Source: Amia ocellicauda (taxonomy: Eukaryota > Chordata > Actinopteri > Amiiformes > Amiidae). Taken from it: 64,000 nt of DNA. Of the stretch, positions 27,601 to 38,500 are shown in pieces (within the stretch, counting starts at the first letter, position 1; every line of letters begins with the position of its first letter). The notes below the pieces were generated by a model, which was not told the origin of the DNA, did not search any database, and was given only the letters and a program-made list of their open reading frames with translations. The DNA is taken from contig NC_089867.1 of NCBI RefSeq assembly GCF_036373705.1, positions 26,794,323 to 26,858,322 of the forward strand. The letters are read 5' to 3'. The position numbers were made by a program, and so were the translations under genes.

Positions 27601-29226
27601 GGTGTTTTTCTGCTAAGGGGACAGGACAACTGCACCGCATCAAAGGGAAGATGGACGGGGCCATGTACCGTCAAATCTTGGGTGAGAACCTCCTTCCCTC
27701 AGCCAGGGCATTGAAAATGGGTCGTGGATGGGTATTCCAGCATGACAATGACCCAAAACACACAGCCAAGGCAACAAAGGAGTGGCTCAAGAAGAAGCAC
27801 ATTAAGGTCCTGGAGTGGCCTAGCCAGTCTCCAGACCTTAATCCCATAGAAAATCTGTGGAGGGAGCTGAAGGTTCGAGTTGCCAATCGTCAGCCTTGAA
27901 ACCTTAATGACTTGGAGAGGATCTGCAAAGAGGAGTGGGACAAAATCCCTCCTGAGATGTGTGCAAACCTGGTGGCCAACTACAAGAAACGTCTGACCTC
28001 TGTGATTGCCAACAAGGGTTTTGCCACCAAGTACTAAGTCGAAGGGGTCAAATACTTATTTCCCTCATTAACATACAAATCAATTTATAACTTTTTTGAA
28101 ATGCGTTTTTCTGGATTTTTTTGTTGTTATTCTGTCTCTCACTGTTAAAATACACCTACCATTAAAATTATAGACTGATCATTTCTTTGTCAGTGGGCAA
28201 ACATACAAAATCAGCAGGGGATCAAATACTTTTTTCCCTCACTGTATATTGTATATATCAGTCTTCAAACCAACTTTAGGTACAATGCATCTTTTCACAG
28301 TGATGCCTAATCAAAGGCCTCTGTGAAGTTAAGCTATACTAAAAGGCCTTTGGACGATCAATTTAATTTAAATTTAAATTTAAGATCAGTATAACAATTA
28401 TAGAAATAACTGCCCGGCTTCTCTTCACAGTTCAGATTTTAATAGAATGGAAATTACAGTAACAAAACCATGCAAAACTGATGCAGAAAATTTAGCTGTC
28501 TAGTATAACTGTCACTGTACTGACCTTTTTCCATGATTATTATGATTTTTAATAGTATCAATCATAAACCTACAACTGCCTTGAAACACACATGGTTATA
28601 ACCAATTGCTTTAACTTTGGTGAAAATGTGTCTTATTAGTGGAAAGTAAACAACTTAGATTAGCATTCAGATGTAAATTCAATTTCAGGTAGTGGACCTG
28701 CACCTCAATGTGAAGTCTCCTGAGTCTGGTATACCCATGTAGAGGGAAAGTGTACCGTATGTAACACAGTGAACAAACTTGCCAGAGCAGCGTGTTGGCG
28801 TCATGTGACCCATGTCATTCATTTTCAGCTGGGCAAAAGTGTAAATGTTGGTGGAATCATTAACAAATAAATACAAGGTGTCCTGCAGCCCACCTAATAA
28901 TACCAATATGGAGGCAATCATGCACTACTCATATTCCTCAGACTTGTGTGTTTGTGTTCTGCAGGTCTGTGCACGTTGGTTGCCGTGTCCTGGTACGCAA
29001 CGCAAGTCTCCCATCAGTTCTTTAACCCAAACACACCTGTAAATGCCAGGTACGTTTGCCATTTGTGTATCTATGTTAATGAACCGACTAACTGACTAAA
29101 ATGATACCCATCTTCATTTTGAGAAAAGTTGCAAACAACATATTTAGTAGTTTCAAAGAGAATAAACTAGACATTAAAATAAAAAGTGACTGATCTATGT
29201 GCTCTCCCCCTCTCGCTCCCCCCCCC

Positions 29227-29257
<31 letters not shown>

Positions 29258-29441
29258 TTTCCCCCCCACAAACCTCTCTCTCAGGTATGAGTTTGGCTCG
29301 GCTCTGTTCGTGGGCTGGGCAGCCGCCAGTTTGACTATGCTGGGTGGCTCGTTCCTCTGCTGCTCCTGCCCCAACGAGGAGAGGAGAGGGCAGCAGTACT
29401 ACAGGCAATCCCAGCCCTCCACAGCCAGGGAGTACGTGTAA
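18471..29441 (+). CDS. cldn1: Claudin-1, four coding exons, 209 aa
   Basis: Claudin-1 is a four-pass tight-junction protein that seals the paracellular space of epithelia by cis and trans polymerisation. The coding exons are 18471-18693, 26067-26231, 28965-29049 and 29285-29441. All introns are GT-AG and the phases match, giving 630 nt. The start has a good Kozak context (G at -3 and at +4). The protein opens [17 protein letters not shown]. The first extracellular loop has the claudin signature W30, G49-L50-W51, C54 and C64; R81 precedes TM2, MKCTK follows TM2, and YEFG opens TM4. The membrane-proximal tail has cysteines (LCCSCP), which are likely palmitoylation sites, and the last residues EYV form a PDZ ligand for ZO proteins. 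Human CLDN1 has 211 aa and its exons 2 and 3 are also 165 and 85 bp. CLDN7 is the nearest alternative, but the neighbouring cldn16 supports cldn1. Introns 1 and 2 carry a LINE piece and a Tc1 copy. Confidence 0.95.
18694..26066 (+). other. cldn1: cldn1 intron 1 (7.4 kb)
   Basis: Bounded by GTGAGT and a CTGTTTCAG acceptor. Apart from LINE copy 2 (19501-20212) and a short AAT run near 24908, no feature was recognised. Open frames in it, such as - strand 21253-21609, have no known domain. As the long first intron of the gene it may hold enhancers, but none can be named from sequence alone. Confidence 0.7.
19501..20212 (-). mobile_element. LINE copy 2, internally deleted CR1/L2-like fragment
   Basis: Inside cldn1 intron 1 and antisense to it. 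The 3' end at 19501 has CATAAGAACATAAGAAAG. Compared with copy 1, about 300 bp between the 3' tail and the CTCTAGAGCAGCGATATC segment are missing (junction near 19620). The rest encodes reverse-transcriptase pieces: [11 protein letters not shown] near 20103-20135, the catalytic FADD box at about 20032-20043, and [20 protein letters not shown] near 19800. It is truncated at its 5' end near 20212 and non-functional. Confidence 0.85.
26067..26231 (+). CDS. cldn1: cldn1 exon 2 (residues 75-130, 165 bp)
   Basis: Starts after TTTCAG and ends before GTAAGG; it enters and leaves in phase 1. It encodes [16 protein letters not shown] (TM2), the MKCTK intracellular turn and the beginning of TM3 (GGILFLLAG). 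The length is the same as human CLDN1 exon 2 and as the equivalent exons of the two other claudins in this window. Confidence 0.96.
26562..26643. repeat. Short Tc1-derived MITE-like palindrome, about 80 bp
   Basis: The stretch opens TACAGCTCTGGAAAAAATGA plus AGAGACCACT and closes AGTGGTCTCTTAATTTCAGA then CCTGTA, so its two halves are near reverse complements. The opening resembles the terminus of another common fish Tc1 family. It lies 23 bp before the full Tc1 element in cldn1 intron 2. Confidence 0.6.
26895..26980 (+). repeat. 31-bp perfect inverted repeat in the Tc1 leader
   Basis: Arms at 26895-26925 and 26950-26980 are exact reverse complements, with a 24-nt loop. The structure sits between the left TIR and the transposase ATG at 27024, so a transcript would carry a very stable hairpin in its leader. 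Confidence 0.9.
27024..28037 (+). pseudogene. Tc1 transposase with one in-frame TGA (337 aa without it)
   Basis: Tc1 transposases bind the terminal repeats and cut and paste the element at TA sites. The frame starts [13 protein letters not shown], with a paired-like DNA-binding region ([20 protein letters not shown]; second helix-turn-helix around [10 protein letters not shown]). The DD34E catalytic triad is visible: D in WSDETK, D in HDNDPKH and E in PIENLW. The frame is open to codon 291; codon 292 at 27897-27899 is TGA where the family would carry an arginine codon, fitting CGA to TGA decay at a CpG. Reading continues in frame from [13 protein letters not shown] to FATKY and a TAA at 28035. 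An upstream ATG at 26940 is in frame but falls inside the leader hairpin, so the ATG at 27024 (context ACC ATGG) was chosen. Confidence 0.9.
28965..29049 (+). CDS. cldn1: cldn1 exon 3 (residues 130-158, 85 bp)
   Basis: Begins after TTCTGCAG and ends before GTACGT. It encodes the end of TM3 and extracellular loop 2 ([20 protein letters not shown]). Entry is phase 1 and exit phase 2. The length equals human CLDN1 exon 3. Confidence 0.96.
29202..29284 (+). repeat. Pyrimidine-rich CT microsatellite abutting the cldn1 exon 4 acceptor
   Basis: A C/T-rich stretch with an uninterrupted CT run near 29235-29257 and a C7 tract leads directly into CCTCTCTCTCAG, the acceptor of exon 4. It fills most of the small intron 3 (29050-29284) and serves as an unusually long polypyrimidine tract. 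Confidence 0.85.
29285..29441 (+). CDS. cldn1: cldn1 exon 4 (residues 158-209 and stop)
   Basis: Encodes [14 protein letters not shown] (TM4), the LCCSCP membrane-proximal cysteines, a short cytoplasmic tail and the terminal EYV, then TAA at 29439-29441. The 3' untranslated region continues beyond; no strong AATAAA was found close by, only a weak ATTAAA at about 29724. Confidence 0.96.
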
Positions 29442-31224
29442 ATCATACTAGCACTCACTCAAAAGAAACCAGCCGAACAGAGGAAAGACTGTGTGGCAGT
29501 CAGGGCCGAGTTCTGGTTTAATTTATATCGGTCATGCGGTTTTAAATCACGATTACACCCCTGTTTCACTGCTTCTGGGCTGGACAAAACGGTAGTGAAC
29601 GATCAGAAAACTCAAAAAGGTGCTTCATTACATCAGCAAAACACTGATCTCTCCAGATGTAACGGGTGCTTTAGGTAAGCTTAGCATCTCTGAGTTCAGC
29701 TACAATACATCAATCTCTGATCAATTAAAGCAATCGAATTGGGGGGGAGGGGGGCTCAATTACTCTGCTTAGAAGACTTACATTTTCTTGGGAAATGCTC
29801 CTGTTCCTCATGAAGTATAAGTCTACCTCTAAAGTGGAGATTTTCATTATAAAAATAGTCTTATAAACATTTTAGAATGGATAAACAACTGCTGATTTTT
29901 TAATGGTCTGGAATAATTGTTTCTCTCAAACAGGAAAACAAAAATGAGTTTCACATGAAGTCAGGTTGGCTTATAAATGTAGAAAAGAAAATAAGCTGTA
30001 AGCCATCATTACTCAGCAATCAATTGCTCTTACTTTCTTCAGTTTTAAAACAATCACAGTCTTACAGTTTAGCCCTGGATTAAATTGAAGCTTCGACTCG
30101 ATCACAGATGACCAGCACAGAAGGTGATGGAGGCTCGTTTCCTCTATGCAATGTAAACCCGTCATTAAATCCCAGCCTAGACTGTCACTTTCAACAGCTG
30201 GATGAGTCAAAGCGTTGATGTAATCCAGGCCTTGGTGTAACTTTCCCTTCTTTCGAATCAATGTTTTTTGGCTGCACTGTAAAAGCAACATCTGTACGTC
30301 TGCAAATACACTGATGTGACTCGCTCCTTACTTTAGAAAAAATCAATTTAAATATTTAGTGATTAAATGGGCCGCTGTGGCCTCCGTAATCTCCCCCCTT
30401 GAATATATATTTTTGAAGGGAACAAAACCAAATCTAAATGTTTTAAGAGTTGCTCACGGATTATAGCAATCAAATCACACACAAATTATCAAACCGGTTC
30501 TACATTGTCTACGGTTTATTGTTTACAGGAGTGGAGTTTTAAACAGATGCGAGCAACATCTATAGAAACTCAAAGGGCAACTGAGCATTTAACAGGGTGG
30601 GGGGTGGTGGGGGAAACCAGGCCCTGGGTGGGTTACTGTAAAAAGAGGGACAAAAGGATTTTAAGAGGCAAAGTGCCCAACGTGGAAGTAAACAGTGGTG
30701 TAATCGCCATGGAGAATAGAAACGGCCATCAGAAATCGCAATTAAGAAACAAAACAACAATGCAGACTGTCCCTGCTCTGCCGGGCCTGTGTTCGCAGTT
30801 GGGAGGCCGGTTGACTCCTCCACGTTACTCTGCATTGTGGAGGTGAGGAATTATGAGCTCTCCTCTCTGTGTCGTGCAATTGAATTCTGTGGGACACTCT
30901 CAAGAGCCAGGAAACATAAATTATCTGACTGATTGCCCAGTGGGGCCTTATATGCAATGTGGGAATCCATGCTACACTGACTGAAGCCATAAGCGCACCA
31001 AAGTCACAGAATCACTTAATTGAATATTTGAATCGCGAGAATGAACACATAAGGCATATCTTATACCGAAGAAAAGGTGCCCTCAGCCAACTGCAACATA
31101 ATGGAGAGGTGAACATTGTAATTTTGAGTCTCCGCAATGCAGAATGCCTCTGATCATATTGCTAATGAATATTGAAACATTTCCACAAACTTGCTTTAAT
31201 TGGATTCTCTAAAAATGATCAAAT

Positions 31225-31226
<2 letters not shown>

Positions 31227-31280
<54 letters not shown>
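31227..31280. repeat. AT dinucleotide microsatellite, 27 units
   Basis: 54 bp of uninterrupted alternating A and T about 1.8 kb downstream of the cldn1 stop codon. It is self-complementary and likely length-polymorphic. Confidence 0.97.
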
Positions 31281-31283
<3 letters not shown>

Positions 31284-32577
31284 ATCATAACATAGAAGTC
31301 TAACTCTGTGAGACAAACAAAGCATTCGTATGTTCATATGATACATTTGAACAATCAATAGAGTCTGTATTAGGCCTCCCAGGTCAGTGCATTTTCCACA
31401 GCAAGGTTGTACAAACCTGAATACAGATATGTAGAAATGAAAATGAAATTCCAGAAATTTAATTTGTGGAATCATTCAACAATTAATCTATCGTGGGTTT
31501 ACAGTATTCGACTCTGTGCTGTGAGCAAACACAACAAAAGATGAAGGAAACTGACACTAACTATCCGAGCCATACTTCTCAGCTCAGAACAAAGGCGTTC
31601 TGTGCTTTTCAAACCCAAACAACAAGGACTTGTCAGCAACAGACGTGTTGAAACAATCAAACCATAACAGACAGCAAGTAAAGGAGGCTTACATGAGCCT
31701 TTTCCAGCTAACAGCTAACCGAAAACTGAAAACACAACTTCAGTAATAGCTAGCACTCAGTCTAACCTAAATACAATATCTTAAACAAGACAAAATGTGA
31801 CATTTCTCCCACTATGGGACACACATGGGCAGCATTAAATAAAAATCCTCAGGGCACAATTGATCCAGTTATTTAACGTCAGTTAACCTCCAGGTCTTTT
31901 AATACAACTGGCTTATCCATACTATGCTAGACATACCTTTTTAAATGTACAATTATTTTTAGTATCAACATCTTGCTGTGGAGTAGTGTCTCCCTGTCAG
32001 TATATTACTGCCATTTGCTTTCAAAAAAGAAGAAAGCTCAAGTTATAACATGAATCAATATCATATATGTGGCAGAGCAGATATAATCAAATAACGTTTC
32101 ATACCATGTACACTGCAATATATGCATTACAGTAACCAATATAGTGTCTATAAGGCAAAGCAAACCCATTGGAGGCTGTCGGTTTCTCTCTGACTAGATA
32201 TCAGTAATCTCGAGCTCTTGAGCAATCCTGAGAAATCTCTTAAAAACCAGAAGACCAGAGCTGGAGATCCTGTCATGTATATACTGTAGACCTTGACTAG
32301 ACTCTCCTTATCCACCATGTTGCATTTTGAAAGGTGTTCCTCTACTTTGTCACTATAGTGCCTTATTGTAAAATAACTAATACAAAATAGCAGAATCTAA
32401 GAAGTACTAATCATGTAGTAACAGAATTATCAGGTGAATGATATATAATCATGAATGAGAATATATATAGCTCAGTGTGTTTTTTAGTTTGTTTTGTACT
32501 ATTTAATATATATTTCATTTTAAATAATGTTTTCTGAAAGGTATATATCTGTTTTTATATTATTAATATATTTATTC

Positions 32578-32726
32578 GTAGACGCCCATATTCAGGGCTT
32601 ACACATTGCTTGTACGTACAATTACCCGGGTATCCAGCTGGGTTTGTACTGGAGCATTCTGGGTACAGTGCCTTTAGGGTACAGCAGCAGAGCCCCCCAC
32701 CTGCTCCAGGGTCCAGAGCCCTGACT
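32578..32726 (+). repeat. Interspersed fish repeat (GTACAGCAGCAG type)
   Basis: The order is CAGGGCTTACAC, then GGGTTTGTACTGGAGCATTC, GGGTACAGCAGCAG, CCCCCCACCTG, and GAGCCCTGACTACTGCTGC. This is a decayed copy of a widespread fish repeat whose start is also present at about 924-1060. The class is not certain. Confidence 0.55.
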
Positions 32727-35492
32727 ACTGCTGCTTTATAACTTTGACATAGTATTGAAATGCTGTACTACCTTCTTGGCTTCAGGAATAGTTATAAAAA
32801 GCTTAGGTTGGAAGTTGAACCAGATACCCTCCTCTCACTGCGGTCCATCCTGTAATCAGGAGAAGGCGCTAAGGAGCTCCAAGAATAATAATCACAACGG
32901 AGAAAAAACTCTGTTGCTACTCTTTTCTATTGCAGAGGTCCGTTTCAACCGTGATCTCTTGCTCTGATGTACGTGAAAGGCAGTAACGCCTTAGCAGTGT
33001 TGTGCCAATACAGTCTTTTTTTGTTGTTCTCTTCTTTCTTTTCTTCTGCCACTCAACAGAAAACATGCAGCAGAGCCACAATTAAACTGCCAGCTGGCCA
33101 GCCACAAAAGTGTAGGAGTTATCCAAAACAATACTTCACTTAATGATACATCATGAGGTGAAAGTGATATAAACAAAATACTTTGATGTGTGGCAAAAAT
33201 TTAAGAGAAGTCGTCTTAAAGTTATTCAAAAACATTTTCTCATGCAGAAAATGGTGTGCAGTTCTGAGCATCATATTACTAACAGTACAGTGCTGGCCTG
33301 GAGAGAAATCACAGTTCAGTGACAAGTGTGATTCCTGGCTTCAAAAGCAAGCCATACTTAGTGTTGATAAGAGGGACTTTGATTCAGGTGTTCAAGATCC
33401 CGAACCAACTCCTTCAATCGCAACAACGAAACAAAAACAGACCAGAGCTCACGAGTGCAAAATAAGATCAGCTGAAGGAGGAAGGAAGCATGCCTGTATA
33501 GAACAGTTTGTGGGAGTCTGCACCGAACGACACAGCGGTGTTGTTGCAGACAGTTCTATATCAGACAACAAGGAGGATAATAAATATGCTAGCAATAACC
33601 GACAGTGTTTACATGCTTTATGGTCAAGAACATGGCACAATATGCGCTCATTATTTCCAGTCGGGTGGTGACGGGAGCTCCACAGCACAGCAAACCAAGA
33701 GCCCTCAGCTGAGCCAATACTGCCTCTCCATCTTTTCCAACTCAGCTTTGCCAGTGTTCAAGGGTCCGCCATTTTCAACTGTTTCTTAGCTATGTCTTTT
33801 CCCTCCTTCGAGTTTGCTCTGCTGCATTACACTGCTTTGACATTTTGATTTACCACAGTTAACGCTTATAAGTGTAGTATCAAATAGCTCACGCGTGTAT
33901 ATATATTGGTCATTTTAAACAGTGTAATTATCATAGTCTAATGCTGGAAAGCACCAAGTATGCAGTAAATGTGGAGTAAGACCGTGATGACGAATGAAAA
34001 ATGTAATTTGCAGTTTCTGTATCCAAGCGAGGTAGAAAAAGTATTTTATGAAATATTGTATTAAATATCCTGTAACACGCAGACCTGAATTCACCTGGAC
34101 ATCCTTTGCGTTTTAACATCACATTCAAGGCCAGAAAACCTCAATTCACAAAGCAACTGCACATTACAAACCTAGTACTTAGTGTTTGCCAGAGGCTTTG
34201 TGCTTTCTGATAGAAACCTGCCACGTTGTGCTGCACTTGCTGTGGGCTGACATTTTGATTTGGCCCTCAGCTTTTTGTTTAAGCTTATTTAAGAGTCTTC
34301 TTATTTGGTCAGGAACCTGATACTACAGAAGGACCATTAATGTGCAGAATATTTAGGACATTTGAAAAGAACCATGTCATATAGTCTGCAGAACATCTGT
34401 ACAAGAGACTGTGTACAATGCAATCAGGATTCACAATTCGCAATTCAATAAGATGGGTTACACAGTGGATTAAGGATGCTGTGCATGGCGTCCAGGGGAA
34501 TGCTTTGTTTGTTGACATGTTTTCAATTGATCATCCACCATCGCACCCTCCATTAGAAACACGCAGGGAGGAATAACAGCAGTCAGACAAAGACAGGGAC
34601 ACTCTAGTCCTGGAGGGCCAAGGGTCTCGCTCCACCCCAGCTCTCAGAGAGGGTTTAAAGAGGCCCAGAAAGCCTGCAGGCCCGTGTCTCTCCAGTACCA
34701 GAGTCCCCCGCAGTGATTGAGCCCCACAGCGGGCAGCCTTTCAGACAGGAGCTCCTCACCACTCTGACACCGCCCAGCTGTCCCGCATTCACTTAACTGT
34801 CCAGACATCTAAGGCAGCTACTAACAGCAGTTTTGCAGATGTTCAAGATAATCCCCTTTTGCCTACACAACCCCTTCCCCCCAACCCCATCTTCTACTAA
34901 AAATCAAGCAATCAGTCGAAATGTATCTTCTTTCTCCTTTAATGCTGTTCTTTGCCTGTCTCTTCTCTTTCTAATTCAGGGCTGAGTTGTTGAGTGAAAG
35001 TAGTTTCCCTGACTGATCAACCCCTGCCTTTTTATCGAAGATTTTCCAAGTTCCACTTACCTTTTCCCGTTTCCTTGTTCCTTCCTAGATTCAAAATTTG
35101 GACCCTTATCACTTCACTATAGTTTAAATTTGTGCTCTATAAATAGATGTGTCTGTCAGCATCTGCTATTAAAACTATGAATTCAAGGTTTTCCCCGTCT
35201 GCTCATGATTGCCCCACCCATCACCTCCCTGTGATTGAGGACTCTTTTTGTGTTTTATTTTGTATGACTTGATTGAACAGACTCTTATATTGACAATGTG
35301 GTCTCAATGCTGCATCTTGTGTGACTAGTAAAGTGTTGTGCGTCTTTTACTGCCTGATGCTTTTATGCCTTTATGTCATGATGTCTATAATTCTGATTTT
35401 ATTTTTATTGGTTTGGTTGATTTTGTTTTCTTGCAAATGTACCTGTATATTGACTTAAACATGTTTTTTTTTCTTTTTCTTTTAAATTGCAG

Positions 35493-35541
35493 ACCAAATG
35501 TAAAAAGTTCTCCACCAGACAAGGGGGAGCAGTACTTGTAG
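35493..35541 (+). other. Possible terminal exon encoding a short hydrophilic tail
   Basis: A strong polypyrimidine tract and TTTTAAATTGCAG end at 35492. The 49 nt that follow read, in one frame, PNVKSSPPDKGEQYL then TAG. This frame would be entered with two bases of a split codon, the exit phase of cldn1 exon 3. The tail loosely resembles a claudin C-terminus. It could be an alternative last exon, a relic, or chance; no upstream partner other than cldn1 exon 3 was found. Confidence 0.2.
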
Positions 35542-38500
35542 TTTGGGAAAGTGAACGCCCCCGTTGGTCATATGCTGTTTAGATTTTGCAACAGACAAGA
35601 CACTCTCTTTAGGCAAATGTAAAGCTAAATTTATATACATAAATAATTAAAAAATAAAAATAAAAGTGCCTGCAGATGTAAACCATACCCAAATGGATTT
35701 AATTCTTACAAAAGCAAAAACTTGCTCACCCAGAATACATTCACAAACCCTTCATGTCCCAAACATTGTTTTTTAATTCTATCTTGCAAAACACCAGAGC
35801 AATCTGTTCTTATGTCCACAAGATTCAATTCTGGGACCACTTCCTGTATACTCATTTTGTTTTAGTGGGCAAACAAAGACTGAATTCTTTATTGTAACTG
35901 AAGTTACATTTTTTTTTGCACAAAAACACCAGATATCTAAGTCAGTTTGTGTGGATCCTGCATAAACATCTCCACTTCCACATTGATAAAGACATCCGGA
36001 AACCTGTGTACAGAAGCATTAGACATCAGCCCTGAACTGTGTCACTGCAAACCTGTGGTGCATTTAAAAAATATAGTCCATTAATGCAGCAAAGCAATCT
36101 ATTGACTCCACTGATGTACAAAAGCAACTATAGAACACATTTAAAAAACAAAATCCTACTATAATTGTAATACTAGGTATGTATGGTTGGTTTAACAGCA
36201 AAGTTAAAAGGTACCTCATCAGACGTGAAGATTCAACACCCACTGTGTCAATCAACCCCACTTCAGGGCTTTAGAGATCGCTCTTCAAATCCACACATCC
36301 TTAAGACCCTGGGGGAAAAAAAGATGTAGACCAGTCAAGCAAATAATTAGCACACTTACATTATACAGAGCTCAGCTGGAACCCAAACTAGAAGCTCCTG
36401 CAGCCCCTGAGGACTGGAGCTGCTGCAGCAGTGTGAGTCGTGTCATATTTCAGGCTTCTCTCCACGCAGGTACGCACTGCTTGCCTTGTGATGAGTTACT
36501 GTGTTCAGACGCACCTGTGATCAACTAATACAATCAATAAAGCACAACCATATAAACAAACACCTTCATAAACAGAATGCTGCAATGCTGGTACTTATTC
36601 CCATCTCTAAAACTGAGGGCTTGTGGTGGGAAGTACACATTATGGATTAATTTGCAATGTTGTTTGGGTACACAGCACTACACCTAGAGTCTCCCTTTAG
36701 ATGCGGTGTAATGCTATGGAGATGACAAAAGCATTCACTGTGTTTCCTCCATGACGCACTGGAGAGAATGCTGTACCCAGTATGGGAATGCTTTATACTG
36801 AGAGACACAAGGATGTTATACCTGAAGAGGCACTCAAACACTCTCCTGAGATCTAGATTGTTTCTGGTGATTTTCAAGAGAACATTAAAAAAATGATGAG
36901 ACCCCTTTTAGTCTCATCAGCACCCCTTTCTTATAATTATAATATCAGTATATTAACAATAGATTAATAGTCACTGAACTCCTAAGCCTAGTCAAACGAC
37001 CCAAATACCTGTCTGTTACACTCACCTAAATTAAACCAAGATGTTTCCGTAAAGGGTGAGAAAAAAAAAAGTTTGCATATTTGCATAAAAGACAATTCAG
37101 CAAAGGGACTATAAAATGCGTAATCATTCATTTCAGTTCAATTTCAGTCATAATTCACTAAAGAAAGGGAACTTTAGCATCTACTGTAACTGAGAATATA
37201 GCACTGAAATGTTCTTATAAAAAGATAATTGGAGACCTAGACGATAAATGTGCCTTAACAATGTTAATGACACTGTGGACCACCTAACGAGATATTCAAA
37301 GGACAAATACGACAATGTCAAGGTGCAACATGATGTGATGTGCTTATTTCTGATGCAATGTGTGTGATTGACACTGGGACAGAAATAGTTCAATTTAACT
37401 TTGATAGCACTATCATAACTCACTCATGATGTGCCAAGTGTTCAGAATATGGCTGATGGTCCTGCACTGCACTATTCCTGTGTAAAGTGAGGATATATGT
37501 GTCAGACTAAAATCATGCCCATTCCCTACTCAAAACAGAACCAAATCACCTCAATTTGACATTTTAATCTTTATAGAGCTTTTCACATTTACTCTACTCC
37601 AAAATGAGAGGGCTCTTTTTTCTGTGTCTTCCGAGAGTAATCAATACAAGATTTAATGGTCACAGGTGTCAGTCAGCCAACTGTTACTTTTTAATTGTTT
37701 ATTTTTAGCAACCGTGTCAGCAATGAACACACTACATCATAGCTATGTGCTTCCTGCTGTATTGTTTTGTTGGCCAAACATGTTGTTTCGAAATGACCGA
37801 GTGTGTGGCTTGATGTTCTGTAACTATTTCAATACAAATAATGTTTTGATCACACACTGTGTTGTGTCAAAGATCATGTGCAACTAAGGTTCCCACAACA
37901 CAATATTGTCACACTCACAGTGAAAATCACACCACAGAAACTAAGAACAATTCAGACAAAAACTGTTAAACATTGGAAATCAAATCAAATACATCATAAA
38001 CACTTGTCAGATGGATGAGAATCCACAAACAGCATCACATTTGAGTTCCATTTTAAAAAGTGAAGCCATACAATTTGTTCTCAGTTTAGTATAGGTTATT
38101 GAGAAAAAATAAATTAGATAAGGATGTTAATTTTGCACTCTTAAAAAGCTTAGAGAAAAAGTTGGTGATTATTTGGAACAGAACAAATTTTGCAATTGAG
38201 AAAAAAAGAGCCAGGTCTAGATTTATTAAACCCAAACAAATCTCGAACACCCATTATGAAGTAAATTATTTAGTTATCCTTCATTCCGTTAAATGAAAAA
38301 ATAGGAACATATGACAGACACACCTTGATTTACTGAGGTATGACCAAACTATGTTTAAAGTGGTCTAGATCAATAGTAGAACAATAAATATGCAACTTTA
38401 AATATATTAACAATAAGCACATAATTAGTCTGTCTGGGAAAGCATGGACTGTATTAATATGATAAACATGGCTTGTGTGAAAGTGTGGACCTTGTTGGGG

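Larger units (their letters stand above)
26666..28244 (+). mobile_element. Nearly intact Tc1-type transposon, 1579 bp, in cldn1 intron 2
   Basis: Terminal inverted repeats of about 200 bp (26666 to about 26868, and about 28043-28244) begin CAGTGAGGGAAAAAAG and differ at only about seven sites. TA dinucleotides flank both ends. A short direct-repeat motif AAGTATTTGATCCCCT occurs near the outer end and again near 26853-26868, the IR/DR layout seen in Sleeping Beauty-like elements. Between the TIRs lie a 31-bp perfect inverted repeat and a transposase reading frame of 338 codons with one premature stop. The high TIR identity points to a fairly young insertion. It has the same orientation as cldn1 and leaves both splice sites of the intron untouched. 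Confidence 0.93.

Noticed and set aside
33183..33671. A 162-codon + strand open frame between cldn1 and cldn16
   Set aside because: No recognisable domain, no matching splice structure, and an antisense frame of similar quality overlaps it. Most likely chance.
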